From contig NZ_AUBP01000001.1 of assembly GCF_000429305.1 (NCBI RefSeq), positions 124,001 to 188,000 of the forward strand: 64,000 bases of DNA. The letters are read 5' to 3'. The DNA comes from Desulfovibrio inopinatus DSM 10711 (GTDB lineage Bacteria; Desulfobacterota; Desulfovibrionia; Desulfovibrionales; Desulfovibrionaceae). A model generated the notes under the pieces. The model was not told where the DNA came from. It worked only from the letters and a program-made list of their open reading frames with translations, and ran no database searches. Position 1 is the stretch's first letter, and each line of letters begins with the position of its first letter. Made by a program: the position numbers and the translations under genes. Shown here one piece after another: positions 45,844 to 53,950 of the stretch.

Positions 45844-46683
45844 TCAGAAGGGATTTATCGTGCGCTCTTTTGTAAAGTGCTGATAACCGACGTTCGCACC
45901 CAGACGCAGTCCAGCTCCGAAACGGATGGGAACAAGGGTGATATTTCCATATCGTTGGTAGTTCATGCCAAACCCTCCCACAATGTAGGCGCTGCCATCA
46001 ATGCCAGGGAATCGTTGATAAATTTCGTCGGGGTTCTCCATGCCGTATATCAAAGTAAAGGTTTTGGATGCGTTGACGCCAAGATCAAAGCCGACTGATG
46101 GACTTTGCCAGTACACATATTGGGGGGTGTTGCTTTTGAGGTGGAGTTCTCCCTCTCCATAGCGAAAACCAAGAATCGCTGCGCCTGCTGCTTCGTTGCC
46201 TTTGATATATCCTACTGGTTGACCAAAATCTTGAAAGGCACGGGCCACAAGTTTCGCCAATCCTTTGGAGCCGTTTTCAAAGAATCCCATGACTTCTCGA
46301 TTGATCTCCTCTTTGGAGTACGAGCGGTCTGTACTGTTTTCCGGGGTCAGAGTCGGCGCGATCTGTTCAGCGGGCAAAGCACTTTCGGAAGCAGGACTTG
46401 GCGTTGCCTGTTCAGGTGCTTGATTTATTGGAGTGGAGGATGTTGACGGTGCAAACGATTGCTTCTGCGATGTTTCCGACGTCGGCTCACCATAATATTC
46501 ATTATTTTGCGTCGTTGTTGCAGGAGCAAAATTTCCCCCTTGTGAGGGGGGAATGGAATCTATTGTGTTCGAGAGTTCCGGTACGTGTTGTTGCGGATTG
46601 GCTCTTGTTTGAGCCATGCTGGTTGTGGAAAAAAGGACGAGAAGTCCGATAATCAGTATTGTGGAGGAGAAAAAGCGCATCAT
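45844..46683 (-). CDS. EipA-like DUF1134 envelope protein
   Basis: A 279-residue protein with a signal peptide (FFSSTILIIGLLVLFSTTSMAQ), a ~90-residue Pro/Thr/Gln-rich linker, and a DUF1134 domain to the end. The domain is easily recognised: YSKEEINREVMGFFENGSKGLAKLV, VGYIKGNEAAGAAILGFRYGEGELHLK, VYWQSPSVGFDLGVNASKTFTLIY, RFPGIDGSAYIVGGFGMNYQ, GLRLGANVGYQHFTKER. EipA of Brucella, of this family, is a periplasmic protein needed for envelope integrity. The start at 46683 overlaps the stop of the upstream SGNH gene (ATGA). The terminator follows directly. Confidence 0.88.
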   Translation of the reverse strand: MMRFFSSTILIIGLLVLFSTTSMAQTRANPQQHVPELSNTIDSIPPSQGGNFAPATTTQNNEYYGEPTSETSQKQSFAPSTSSTPINQAPEQATPSPASESALPAEQIAPTLTPENSTDRSYSKEEINREVMGFFENGSKGLAKLVARAFQDFGQPVGYIKGNEAAGAAILGFRYGEGELHLKSNTPQYVYWQSPSVGFDLGVNASKTFTLIYGMENPDEIYQRFPGIDGSAYIVGGFGMNYQRYGNITLVPIRFGAGLRLGANVGYQHFTKERTINPF

Positions 46684-47789
46684 GGCGTCCATCCCTGGGG
46701 TGATCGGTTGGGGCTGGCCGGAGCCTCGGAGCCATCGGGGATGGCGGGGAGGCCAAGGTCGCGCCGGATTGTGGGGAGCATGGTTTGCCCGATGAGTTCT
46801 CGGGCACTATCTGTATTGTGTACTCCGTCGTGAGTATATGCCATCTCGGCGCGGTCACAAAGTGCGTTTCTGATGTCATGAAAATATGGTCTGTCGGCCA
46901 ATGCCTTGGCCAAAGCACTATACATGACTTGCACGTTATGACGCATGGCCGGGAGCTCCATTATCGTGGATTTCTCGGATTCTTTCAGTTGTGAAGGAAT
47001 GCCGGAACAGGTTTCCGCAAAATAGAGCGGCTGGAGAAAAACGAGAAATTTCGCGTTGTAGGCTGCACACAATGTTGCAGCATGGTCATATCGTTTCACA
47101 GCCAGGTCGATGAAACGGCGTACTTCTGGAGAATCAGGTTCAAGCGGTTCTATGGCAAACAGAAATTTATCAAGTAATTCCTTGGTGTACGAAGCATAGA
47201 AAGCAGCATTGATTTGTTTGAACAAACCGAACCAATTGTCATGATAACTTTCAACAAGTCCCTTGACCCGAGCAAAGTTTTCATGAGCATAGGGGTCGTG
47301 GTAAAGTTGAAAATAGTTAACGTCGTTTGCTCCGTCATAAAAAACGACAACGTTGGGTTTGACCGGATGTTCAATAAATTGTTTTTGGAGGTATTGGACC
47401 TCAAGAAGAGAGTTAAAAGAATTGACCCCGAAATTGAAGCAATTGAAATGATACGGTCGCCCATGAGCATTGAGCTCCCGAGCGACATCACTCGCGATAG
47501 AGTGTTTGGGAGATGTTGTGCTTGCACGCATTGTGGAACCACCGAAGAACCATACGACTTTATCTAACGTGCTGTCTCCCGTTGCGGAAATGTCTGTTGT
47601 TGGCCAAACGCCGTTATGCATGAGAAACAGCGTATAGCCGTCGTAAACGGCACGAGTGCCCTGACGGGGAGCGCCGTAAATAATATAATTCGACAATACT
47701 ACTGCGGTAAAAGAAAATAACTCGATGGATATGGCGAGGATAACCATCCATTTCATCGCTCGCCACAGCACACTGACCAATCGTTTCAC
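46680..47789 (-). CDS. Membrane-anchored SGNH/GDSL hydrolase-like protein
   Basis: A 369-residue protein with an N-terminal membrane anchor (WMVILAISIELFSFTAVVLS). The SGNH blocks are visible: VVWFFGGSTMRAS (Ser), NCFNFGVNSFNS (Gly), VVVFYDGANDVNY (Asn) and YTHDGVHNT (Asp-His). It is likely an esterase or acyl-transferring enzyme in the periplasm. The ORF from an ATG at 47804 has no ribosome-binding site and enters a terminator; GTG at 47789 with GAGGGA seven bases upstream is chosen instead. It is translationally coupled to the EipA-like gene, pointing to an envelope polysaccharide or peptidoglycan role. Confidence 0.8.
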   Translation of the reverse strand: MKRLVSVLWRAMKWMVILAISIELFSFTAVVLSNYIIYGAPRQGTRAVYDGYTLFLMHNGVWPTTDISATGDSTLDKVVWFFGGSTMRASTTSPKHSIASDVARELNAHGRPYHFNCFNFGVNSFNSLLEVQYLQKQFIEHPVKPNVVVFYDGANDVNYFQLYHDPYAHENFARVKGLVESYHDNWFGLFKQINAAFYASYTKELLDKFLFAIEPLEPDSPEVRRFIDLAVKRYDHAATLCAAYNAKFLVFLQPLYFAETCSGIPSQLKESEKSTIMELPAMRHNVQVMYSALAKALADRPYFHDIRNALCDRAEMAYTHDGVHNTDSARELIGQTMLPTIRRDLGLPAIPDGSEAPASPNRSPQGWTP

Positions 47790-47813
47790 ATTCAATTCCC
47801 TCATAAAAACACA

Positions 47814-47839
47814 CAGGCCACGTTGTTACGCGTGGCCTG
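47814..47839 (-). terminator. Terminator after the AMIN-domain gene
   Basis: CAGGCCACG (47814-47822) pairs with CGTGGCCTG (47831-47839), with the run GTGTGTTTTT after it on the minus strand. It ends just before the SGNH gene start region. Confidence 0.75.
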
Positions 47840-47921
47840 AGAGCTGCGAATTCATCGGCTTCTATACGACGGGTAGGGTAAAGCAGCTCGTCGGTTTGGA
47901 TAAAAACGTCAAACCGGAAGT

Positions 47922-48869
47922 CTACTTTGGAATGACAACAAAAGCTCCCGTGGCGGTTGTCTTGACTTCGGGACGACCACGTAGACGATTTACTGCTCCG
48001 GGTCTGAGGTCAATGACCACCCGGACCTTGTCTTTGTGTTTCCCTACACGAATTGTCTTCACCAATGCGGATTTCCCCGAAAGTGTACTACGCCCACGAT
48101 ACGTCCATCGGCCTGGCAGATCGACAACGAAGCGAGGAGGGCCAGTCAGGAATAGCGTTTCGACACGGGGAACGCGGGCATTGGTTTTAATTGTCAGCGT
48201 ATATTCGGCTTGTCCGTCGTGTTGGCTAATGGAAACAATCTGTCCTTGCCCACTACGCGCCGACGATTGAGCTTTCGGAGCCGGTTTGCTCACTGTTTTG
48301 GGAGTGGGCTTTACCTCGGGCTTCGGTTCCTGTTTCTTCGGAGTGGTTTTCGCAGGCGGTGATGCCGGAGACACTTTCGGAGTTGTTGGCCTGACAGGAG
48401 CCGGTGTTGGCGTATATGCTGGCAAGATAACGTCTGGTGGCGCTCCTGTTGCTTGTGGTGTGGGTTCGCTGGATTGGGTTGAAGGTGTCGTTTGGGCTTC
48501 ACGTTCAAGTTCGGCAAACATACGATCAAGCGTCTTTTGGCCTTCTCCAGGAAGGGGTTTCGGTTTTTCCTTCTTGGCTGGCTCTTCCGGCAAAGCAGAC
48601 ATTTGTGGTGTTGGCATTGGCGACGTTACCGGTGTTGAGCTGGACGCAATGGGAGTCTGCTGTGCGGCTGGTGCAGGAGAAGCCGTTTTTCCAGGTGCTG
48701 CTGGCACCGATGGCGGTGAAGACTTTTCAGCGGCCAACCGCGAATCAATGACTTGCTTTTCTCCAAAGAACAGATGGGGCTTTTTCCATAATGCCAAGCC
48801 GACAACAACGGAAAAAGCCAAAACGACAGCGCCAAGGATGAGAAATTTATCGCTTCTGGACAAGGCCAT
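47922..48869 (-). CDS. AMIN-domain envelope protein
   Basis: A 315-residue protein with one N-terminal membrane anchor (FLILGAVVLAFSVVVGLALW), a ~160-residue Pro/Thr/Lys-rich linker that should span the periplasm, and a C-terminal AMIN domain (~205-315): QGQIVSISQHDGQAEYTLTIKT, RFVVDLPGRW, VKTIRVGKHKDKVRVVIDL. AMIN domains target proteins to peptidoglycan or to the septum. There is no amidase or other catalytic domain. GGAG supports the start. A terminator separates it from the SGNH-EipA pair, although all three are envelope proteins. Confidence 0.85.
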   Translation of the reverse strand: MALSRSDKFLILGAVVLAFSVVVGLALWKKPHLFFGEKQVIDSRLAAEKSSPPSVPAAPGKTASPAPAAQQTPIASSSTPVTSPMPTPQMSALPEEPAKKEKPKPLPGEGQKTLDRMFAELEREAQTTPSTQSSEPTPQATGAPPDVILPAYTPTPAPVRPTTPKVSPASPPAKTTPKKQEPKPEVKPTPKTVSKPAPKAQSSARSGQGQIVSISQHDGQAEYTLTIKTNARVPRVETLFLTGPPRFVVDLPGRWTYRGRSTLSGKSALVKTIRVGKHKDKVRVVIDLRPGAVNRLRGRPEVKTTATGAFVVIPK

Positions 48870-49230
48870 GTTTACAATCTCCAGATTTCCTGATGCGTGT
48901 TTCCTGTCACTCTATGCAAAAAATGCCTCTCCCGACAAGGGGCTGACATGGGTATCGCTTTACTAGAGTAATCACACGTCTTTTCGGTAACACGATGTCA
49001 CATATTTCTGCTTCGGAGTGGATACCGTTTGTTGATCGATGCGGTTTCGCATGGTAGTTTATTTTACGTACCAAAGAGTTCTATGGTTTCGATGTCATAG
49101 CGATGTCATCATCCAGAAGGCAAAGCGCCTGGCAATACATGCGACCTCACCATGAATCGGGATAGACGGGGGATGTCTTTTGTGCGTCACCCCGGGCAAA
49201 CAATTCTCTTGACGAGCGAGGCGTCGGGCA
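48870..49230. other. Intergenic region without a gene
   Basis: The 361 bases between the divergent AMIN gene and a small plus-strand gene hold no convincing ORF; minus-strand frames here are shadows of the small gene. Both promoters should be here. Short repeats (GATGTCAT at 49090-49110) are seen but nothing of known function. Confidence 0.35.
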
Positions 49231-49497
49231 ATGCAAAAGAAAGTGAGATCCGTGCGAGTACCGGTCGAATTGGGAAGTATTGACCTCTCGGGCATAATGA
49301 AAGAATGCGAACAATATTTGCGTGATCTCGAATCGGCAACATTGTTGAAGTCCCAGGGAAACAAAGAAGCTGCAGAGGCTTTGATCCGCACTCGGGAAAC
49401 TGAACTTGGGAAGCGTATCGGTCGTCTTGTTTATGAAGCTCGTGTGCGCTATGGCGGAGAGAAACGTCGAATCGAAGACGACATCTCTCCGGCGTAA
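49231..49497 (+). CDS. Small helical protein of unknown function
   Basis: An 88-residue charged, mostly helical protein (IMKECEQYLRDLESATLLKSQGNKEAAEALIRTRETELGKRIGRLVYEARVRYG). No signal peptide or membrane segment is seen. The composition is that of a real soluble protein, unlike the frame on the opposite strand, but GAGG is 11 bases from the start, so initiation looks weak. I do not recognise it. Confidence 0.55.
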   Translation: MQKKVRSVRVPVELGSIDLSGIMKECEQYLRDLESATLLKSQGNKEAAEALIRTRETELGKRIGRLVYEARVRYGGEKRRIEDDISPA

Positions 49498-49581
49498 CTC
49501 GTCGTGGAGTACGCCTCTATCGCTCGACGTGACGACGTCCTGGCGACGCCATATCGCACCGACCGGTAAGTCCATCGTTGT

Positions 49582-49875
49582 TTATTCCACCGGTTCTTCA
49601 AGCCAGCCATTTAAAGCATCAATTATTTTCTGTGCTTGATCGCGGCTGGAAATATTGAATTTGGATTGGCTCCGATATTCATTATTCATTTTTCTGTAGC
49701 GTCGGATAATGAACTTTTCGGGACCATAATCTTCCTTTTTCTTATCCCACTGTTGATAGCGGAATATCAACGTCGCCCACGCGCCTTTGGTGAGAACGAC
49801 TTTGTCGAGTTCTTTAACGATGAGCAAACCATCTTCTTCATAATTCACAGTGAGTTCTTCAACTGTCGAAGCCAT
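49582..49875 (-). CDS. Conserved-looking small protein, possible PC4-like fold
   Basis: A 97-residue cytosolic protein. It reads as beta strands followed by a final helix: LIVKELDKVVLTKGAWATLIFRYQQWD, GPEKFIIRRYRKMNNEYR, and SSRDQAQKIIDALNGWLE. The layout of strands with a basic RRYRK and a C-terminal helix recalls the PC4/Sub1 single-strand-binding fold, though I am not certain. The start at 49875 lacks a strong ribosome-binding site; a longer frame to 50016 runs through the thioesterase gene and is rejected. It is 34 bases after that gene on the same strand. Confidence 0.65.
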   Translation of the reverse strand: MASTVEELTVNYEEDGLLIVKELDKVVLTKGAWATLIFRYQQWDKKKEDYGPEKFIIRRYRKMNNEYRSQSKFNISSRDQAQKIIDALNGWLEEPVE

Positions 49876-49909
49876 ACGATACCCGTAAGTTGGAGGTTGA
49901 TCACCAAAG

Positions 49910-50404
49910 CTACGCCATGCTGGCTTGGCCTTCGCGTTCACGTTTGCGTTCGGCAAGACGCATTTCTCGACGCATTTGCGCTTCGGCAAAACGGCGGCGG
50001 TCCTGATCATTTTCAAGAATGAGTTGTGGAACCGCTGTCGGACGTTTCATCTCATCCAAAGCGACGAACGTCAAATAGGCAGACCCGGCATGACGGGTTT
50101 CTCCGCTGATCAGGTTTTCAGACTGGACACGGACACCGATTTCCATGCTTGTTCTGCCAACATAATTGCAACTGGCCATGAAGGTACACATTTCCCCGAC
50201 ATACGATGGCGTTAAAAAATCCATGCGGTCAATAGATGCCGTGACCACGACTTTCCCCGCATGCCGTATGGCAACGATGCTGGCCGTCATATCGATATAT
50301 CGGAGAATGACCCCCCCATGGACATTGCCGGCTGGATTGGCATCCTGGGGCATCATGCGTTGCGGGCTCACAATTCGGCTGTAGCTTATAGGACGCGCTT
50401 GCAT
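49910..50404 (-). CDS. Hotdog acyl-CoA thioesterase (YciA-type)
   Basis: A 164-residue protein with a single hotdog domain: RMMPQDANPAGNVHGGVILRYIDM carries the active Asp and Asn region, and TASIDRMDFLTPSYVGEMCTF and HAGSAYLTFVALDE follow. It hydrolyses acyl-CoAs to free acids and CoA. The charged tail (AEAQMRREMRLAERKRERE) is an extra helix. The start has GAGGAACGT. Nearby genes give no clue to the substrate. Confidence 0.9.
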   Translation of the reverse strand: MQARPISYSRIVSPQRMMPQDANPAGNVHGGVILRYIDMTASIVAIRHAGKVVVTASIDRMDFLTPSYVGEMCTFMASCNYVGRTSMEIGVRVQSENLISGETRHAGSAYLTFVALDEMKRPTAVPQLILENDQDRRRFAEAQMRREMRLAERKREREGQASMA

Positions 50405-50573
50405 ACGTTCCTCTCTCTTAGGGTTCGAGCCTCTGTATCCTGGTCTGCATACAAGGAAACACGCAGGTGGGCAATTCGGAATTCTGTATCGCTTCGCGAT
50501 AAGAATATTTAGTGATATTGTTTTGATAGATATGCAATGGAAATCTTATGGTGCAGTGTCATCTATGAAAACA

Positions 50574-50607
50574 GCCCCCCGAAATCATTGATGTGTTTTC
50601 GGAGGGC
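50574..50607 (-). terminator. Terminator after purM
   Basis: On the minus strand GCCCTCCGAAA and TTTCGGGGGGC pair across a short loop with one mismatch, followed by TGTTTTC. It lies 30 bases after the purM stop. The rest of the 50405-50637 gap holds no gene. Confidence 0.75.
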
Positions 50608-50637
50608 GTTTGTAGCGCGATACTGTCGGAATATGAC

Positions 50638-51708
50638 TTAGGCTGGCAAAGTAATATGGACGGAATCGGTGTCGTCTTTGCGGAGATCGGTGTATCCGAT
50701 GAGAAAGGCCTTTTCTTCTAAGTCATTCAGACGATGTAAAATATCGTTTGTATGCTCTTTACTGACCACCAGAATGTAGCCGATACCGCAATTAAAAATC
50801 TGCAGCATCTCTTCCCAATTCATTTCGCCAGTCTCACGTAACCAGTGAAATACGGGGTCAACTTCCCACGTATTCATATCGAGTTTGGCGGAAATGTTTT
50901 TGGGAAGTATGCGTGGAATATTGTCATAAAATCCACCGCCCGTGATGTGCGCCATGCCTTTGATCTCAACGTCGCGCAACAGATCGAGCATCGGTTTGAC
51001 ATAGATACGCGTGGGCGCAAGAAGGGCTTCGCCAACGGTTTTTGTGTCTCCAGGGAGTGGATCGTTTGCGGAAAGGCCGGATTTGGCCAGCAACTTACGG
51101 ATAAGGGTGTAGCCATTGGAATGTGGACCCGAGGATTTAATGCCGATTATGGCATCTCCGGCGCTGATGCCGGAGCCATCAATGATGCGATCGCTATCGA
51201 CAATACCGACACAAAATCCGGCAATATCGAATTCCCCAGGAGGGTAACAATCGGGCATTTCTGCGGTTTCTCCACCGAGGAGGGCACATTCGGATTGCGT
51301 GCAACCTTCGGCGATACCTTCGATAACTTGTGCGGCTTTGTCTACATCGAGCTTACCGGTGGCAAAGTAGTCGAGAAAGAAAAGCGGCTTGGCACCTTGG
51401 ACTAAAATGTCATTGACACTCATAGCCACAAGGTCGATACCGATGGTTGAGTAGCCATCAAGAGCAATCGTCAATTTCAGTTTCGTGCCCACACCGTCTG
51501 TGGCCGATACGAGAACTGGATTCGTGTATTCGGTAGGATTGAGTTTGAACAGGCCGCCGAAGCCGCCAATATCGGTAATAACGCCCTGGGTAAATGTTTT
51601 CTGGGCCAGGGGGCGAATGCGCTTGACCAGCGATTCTCCGGCGTCGATATCGACGCCCGCTTCTTTGTATGCTTTGGTGCGGTCGGCGCGATTATCGTGT
51701 GCTGACAT
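50638..51708 (-). CDS. purM: Phosphoribosylformylglycinamidine cyclo-ligase (AIR synthase)
   Basis: A 356-residue enzyme that closes the imidazole ring in the fifth step of purine synthesis, using ATP. Family landmarks are YKEAGVDIDAGESLVKRI, DIGGFGGLF, VSATDGVGTKLKLTIAL, IGIDLVAMSVNDILVQGAKPLFFLDYFATGKLD, GGETAEMPDCYPPGEFDIAGF and GLKSSGPHSNGYTLIR-like IGIKSSGPHSNGYTLIR. The true start is the ATG at 51708 with AAGGAG; the open frame continuing to 52134 runs through a divergent gene and is rejected. It is a single gene with its own terminator. Confidence 0.97.
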   Translation of the reverse strand: MSAHDNRADRTKAYKEAGVDIDAGESLVKRIRPLAQKTFTQGVITDIGGFGGLFKLNPTEYTNPVLVSATDGVGTKLKLTIALDGYSTIGIDLVAMSVNDILVQGAKPLFFLDYFATGKLDVDKAAQVIEGIAEGCTQSECALLGGETAEMPDCYPPGEFDIAGFCVGIVDSDRIIDGSGISAGDAIIGIKSSGPHSNGYTLIRKLLAKSGLSANDPLPGDTKTVGEALLAPTRIYVKPMLDLLRDVEIKGMAHITGGGFYDNIPRILPKNISAKLDMNTWEVDPVFHWLRETGEMNWEEMLQIFNCGIGYILVVSKEHTNDILHRLNDLEEKAFLIGYTDLRKDDTDSVHITLPA

Positions 51709-51786
51709 GTAGGCTCCTTGTACTCTGGCGTTTCGTGCGGGCGTGACTATATTTCGGGCAAGCCTGAAATACAAGGGAGATATATC

Positions 51787-52092
51787 ATGATTCGATTTCC
51801 AAAGGCCATAGTTGTGTTGGCTCTTGTCTGCGGTCTGTCTCTCGGGGGAACAATCGTTTTTGCGGATGAGGGACGGCAAGATGGGAAATTGGGGGAACTC
51901 GATAATATGAAGATTGGCGTCAATGAAGAGGGCGACAGCGTCATGGAAATCGGGCCGAGGCCGGATATCGATATGACTCCACGGGATGAGGTTCCGATTG
52001 TGGTTCAACCATATATTGGGAATTATCCTCCTCGACCGTTTCCGCCGATACCTGGACCTGGTCCTGGTCCTGTCGTGCGGCCCAATGAGTAG
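51787..52092 (+). CDS. Small exported proline-rich protein
   Basis: A 101-residue protein with a clear signal peptide (AIVVLALVCGLSLGGTIVFA) and an acidic mature part (DEGRQDGKLGELDNMKIG) ending in a Pro/Gly-rich tail (PPIPGPGPGPVVRPNE). No cysteine, no known domain. The start follows GGGAG. It diverges from purM with a 78-base gap and lies 40 bases upstream of amrS, perhaps on the same transcript. Function unknown. Confidence 0.7.
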   Translation: MIRFPKAIVVLALVCGLSLGGTIVFADEGRQDGKLGELDNMKIGVNEEGDSVMEIGPRPDIDMTPRDEVPIVVQPYIGNYPPRPFPPIPGPGPGPVVRPNE

Positions 52093-52132
52093 TCTGGCGC
52101 TGAAGACAATGCCAACAGACAGGAGGTGAACC

Positions 52133-53146
52133 ATGCACCCTGCCCGGTTATGGAAGAAGCGAGATAATTTGCAGGTGCAGTGTCGGTTGTGCGCCCATTT
52201 TTGTCGTATTGATCCGGGGGGCCGCGGAAAGTGCGGTGTCCGACAAAATGTGGATGGAGAACTCTATACGCTCGTGTATGATCGAGCTGCCGCCGTCAAT
52301 GTAGATCCGGTAGAGAAAAAGCCGCTGTACCACTTCTTGCCGGGAACATTGACCTTCTCGCTTGGGACGATGGGATGCAATTTATCCTGTTCATTTTGTC
52401 AGAATTACAGTTTGTCGCAAACGCCGAAGGCGGGCGGGGCAGTGAGTGGACACCACGTTACTCCGCAAGTTCTTGTTGATGCGGCTCTTCGGAATAATTG
52501 CCAGAGTATCTCTTATACCTATTCCGAGCCGACTATTTTTTATGAGCTCATGTATGATACGGCGGTGTTGGCCAAAGAGCAGGGTCTTAAAAATATTATA
52601 GTTTCCAATGGGTTTCAAAGTCCAGAATGTTTGCAATCCCTTGGTCCGTATATTGATGCCGCCAACATTGATCTCAAGGCGTTTACACCACAATTTTATG
52701 AAGAATTGTGTGGCGCGAAACTTGAGCCGGTCAAAAAGAATCTGAAGACAATCCGGGAATTGGGATGGTGGCTGGAAGTGACGACATTGCTGATTCCGGG
52801 AAAGAACGATGATGAAGACGAAGTCCGTGAAATGGCAAAATTTATCAGCAATGAGCTTGGGGTGGAGACTCCGTGGCATTTGTCACGGTTTCATCCGGAT
52901 TACAACATGCGCGACAGGGAATTCACACCACAAACTTCGCTTGTTCATGCCTGGGAGGCTGGAAAAGAAGCGGGATTGCATTTTGTGTATGTTGGGAATG
53001 TGCCGGGGAATGAGCACGCGCATACCCTGTGTCCGAACTGTCAGGCCCGAGTGATAGACCGGTCTGGTTTCCAGGTGAATGGTACGGATCTTACCGAAGG
53101 GAAGTGCACAGCGTGTGGAGCACCTATTGCCGGAGTTTTTTCTTAG
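52133..53146 (+). CDS. amrS: AmmeMemoRadiSam-system radical SAM enzyme
   Basis: A 337-residue radical SAM protein of the AmrS group, related to pyruvate-formate-lyase activases. The N-terminal CRLCAHFC (residues ~17-24) and the cluster motif CNLSCSFCQNYSLSQ (CxxxCxxC, near residue 83) are followed by GKNDDEDEVREMAKFI and FHPDYNMRDRE. A C-terminal CPNC-CTAC zinc pair closes it. AmrS is found with an AMMECR1 and a Memo protein, neither of which is in this window. Its reaction is not established. Preceded by AGGAGGTG. A bidirectional terminator separates it from slyD. Confidence 0.92.
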   Translation: MHPARLWKKRDNLQVQCRLCAHFCRIDPGGRGKCGVRQNVDGELYTLVYDRAAAVNVDPVEKKPLYHFLPGTLTFSLGTMGCNLSCSFCQNYSLSQTPKAGGAVSGHHVTPQVLVDAALRNNCQSISYTYSEPTIFYELMYDTAVLAKEQGLKNIIVSNGFQSPECLQSLGPYIDAANIDLKAFTPQFYEELCGAKLEPVKKNLKTIRELGWWLEVTTLLIPGKNDDEDEVREMAKFISNELGVETPWHLSRFHPDYNMRDREFTPQTSLVHAWEAGKEAGLHFVYVGNVPGNEHAHTLCPNCQARVIDRSGFQVNGTDLTEGKCTACGAPIAGVFS

Positions 53147-53148
53147 AA

Positions 53149-53188
53149 GGAAAAAGCGCTTTTCGTCGTAACGGAAAGCGCTTTTTCC
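53149..53188. terminator. Bidirectional terminator between amrS and slyD
   Basis: GGAAAAAGCGCTTT and AAAGCGCTTTTTCC form a perfect 14-base stem with a 12-base loop. The stem itself gives A- and T-runs on both sides, so it works for both convergent genes. Confidence 0.85.
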
Positions 53189-53209
53189 ATGAGATGCGAT
53201 TTTGAGGCT

Positions 53210-53629
53210 TTAGGCCGATTTCACCAGTGTTATTTCAAAGGTGAGATCTTTACCAGCCAGAGGATGATTGCCATCAAGGGTGACTTTTTCCTCTTCAATT
53301 TGCATGACATTGAAGAACATCTGCTGGCCCTGAATCTCTGCTTGCAGTACGGAGCCAACGGCAATTTCCGGGGGCAGTTCCGTTTTGTTCACTTCGATGA
53401 CGAGGTGTTCCATATGATCCCCGTATCCTTCTTCCGGGGAAAACGTAACCGTTTTGGTTTCGCCTTCATCCATACCCACAATGGCTTTTTCAAATCCGGG
53501 GATAACGGCTCCGGTGCCGACGGTAAAAGACAGCGGATCTCTATCTTTGGAGCTGTCAAAGACCGTTCCGTCATTGAGTGAGCCAGTGTAATGGACCTCA
53601 ACCTGCGATCCTGCTTGCGCCTTGGGCAT
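53210..53629 (-). CDS. slyD: SlyD-type FKBP peptidyl-prolyl isomerase
   Basis: A 139-residue protein with an FKBP domain (GSQVEVHYTGSLNDGTVFDSS, VIPGFEKAIVGMDEGETKTV) interrupted by the SlyD insert-in-flap chaperone domain (VNKTELPPEIAVGSVLQAE to LDGNHPLAGKDL). It catalyses prolyl cis-trans isomerisation and shields nascent proteins. The His/Cys-rich metal-binding tail of E. coli SlyD is absent. It is single and convergent with amrS. Ribosome-binding site is weak. Confidence 0.92.
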   Translation of the reverse strand: MPKAQAGSQVEVHYTGSLNDGTVFDSSKDRDPLSFTVGTGAVIPGFEKAIVGMDEGETKTVTFSPEEGYGDHMEHLVIEVNKTELPPEIAVGSVLQAEIQGQQMFFNVMQIEEEKVTLDGNHPLAGKDLTFEITLVKSA

Positions 53630-53950
53630 AGTTCTTTACTCCACGTTTGCATGGCCAGGCCATGTCGTTTTCTTGTCATAGGGGAATGGCGTCCGACGGG
53701 ACACGATTCGAAGAAGCCGGCCATGAAGATTCGGCTCCTGGCCTGCCGAAAAGGGTATTAAGAGGCGACTTTTGTCCGTGTACGCGTTTTTTTCGAGAAA
53801 TGCCAACTGTCCACAGAGAAGAATTTTTATGAGAGGCCGAAAGTGAAATAGGGCACGTGCAAGTTGCTGATTGAAGGAGATTCAAGCGTAGCAACAATAG
53901 TCTTCGAAAGACGGGTGATTTTCCGTCTTTCGAAGTCGAGATGGCTTTGT
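53630..53950. other. Gap with a 13-bp hairpin downstream of the chemoreceptor gene
   Basis: No gene is seen in these 321 bases. CTTCGAAAGACGG (53902-53914) pairs perfectly with CCGTCTTTCGAAG (53923-53935) just past the chemoreceptor stop and is probably its terminator, though the T-tract on the minus strand is poor. The rest holds the slyD promoter region. Confidence 0.55.

Noticed and set aside
50405-50450. GGTTCGAGCC resembling a tRNA T-loop.
   Set aside because: The flanking stems do not pair and no acceptor stem or anticodon arm is present.
51709-52134. N-terminal extension of the purM frame to 52134.
   Set aside because: The family start MSAHDNRADRTKAYK at 51708 has AAGGAG; the extension runs through the divergent exported-protein gene.
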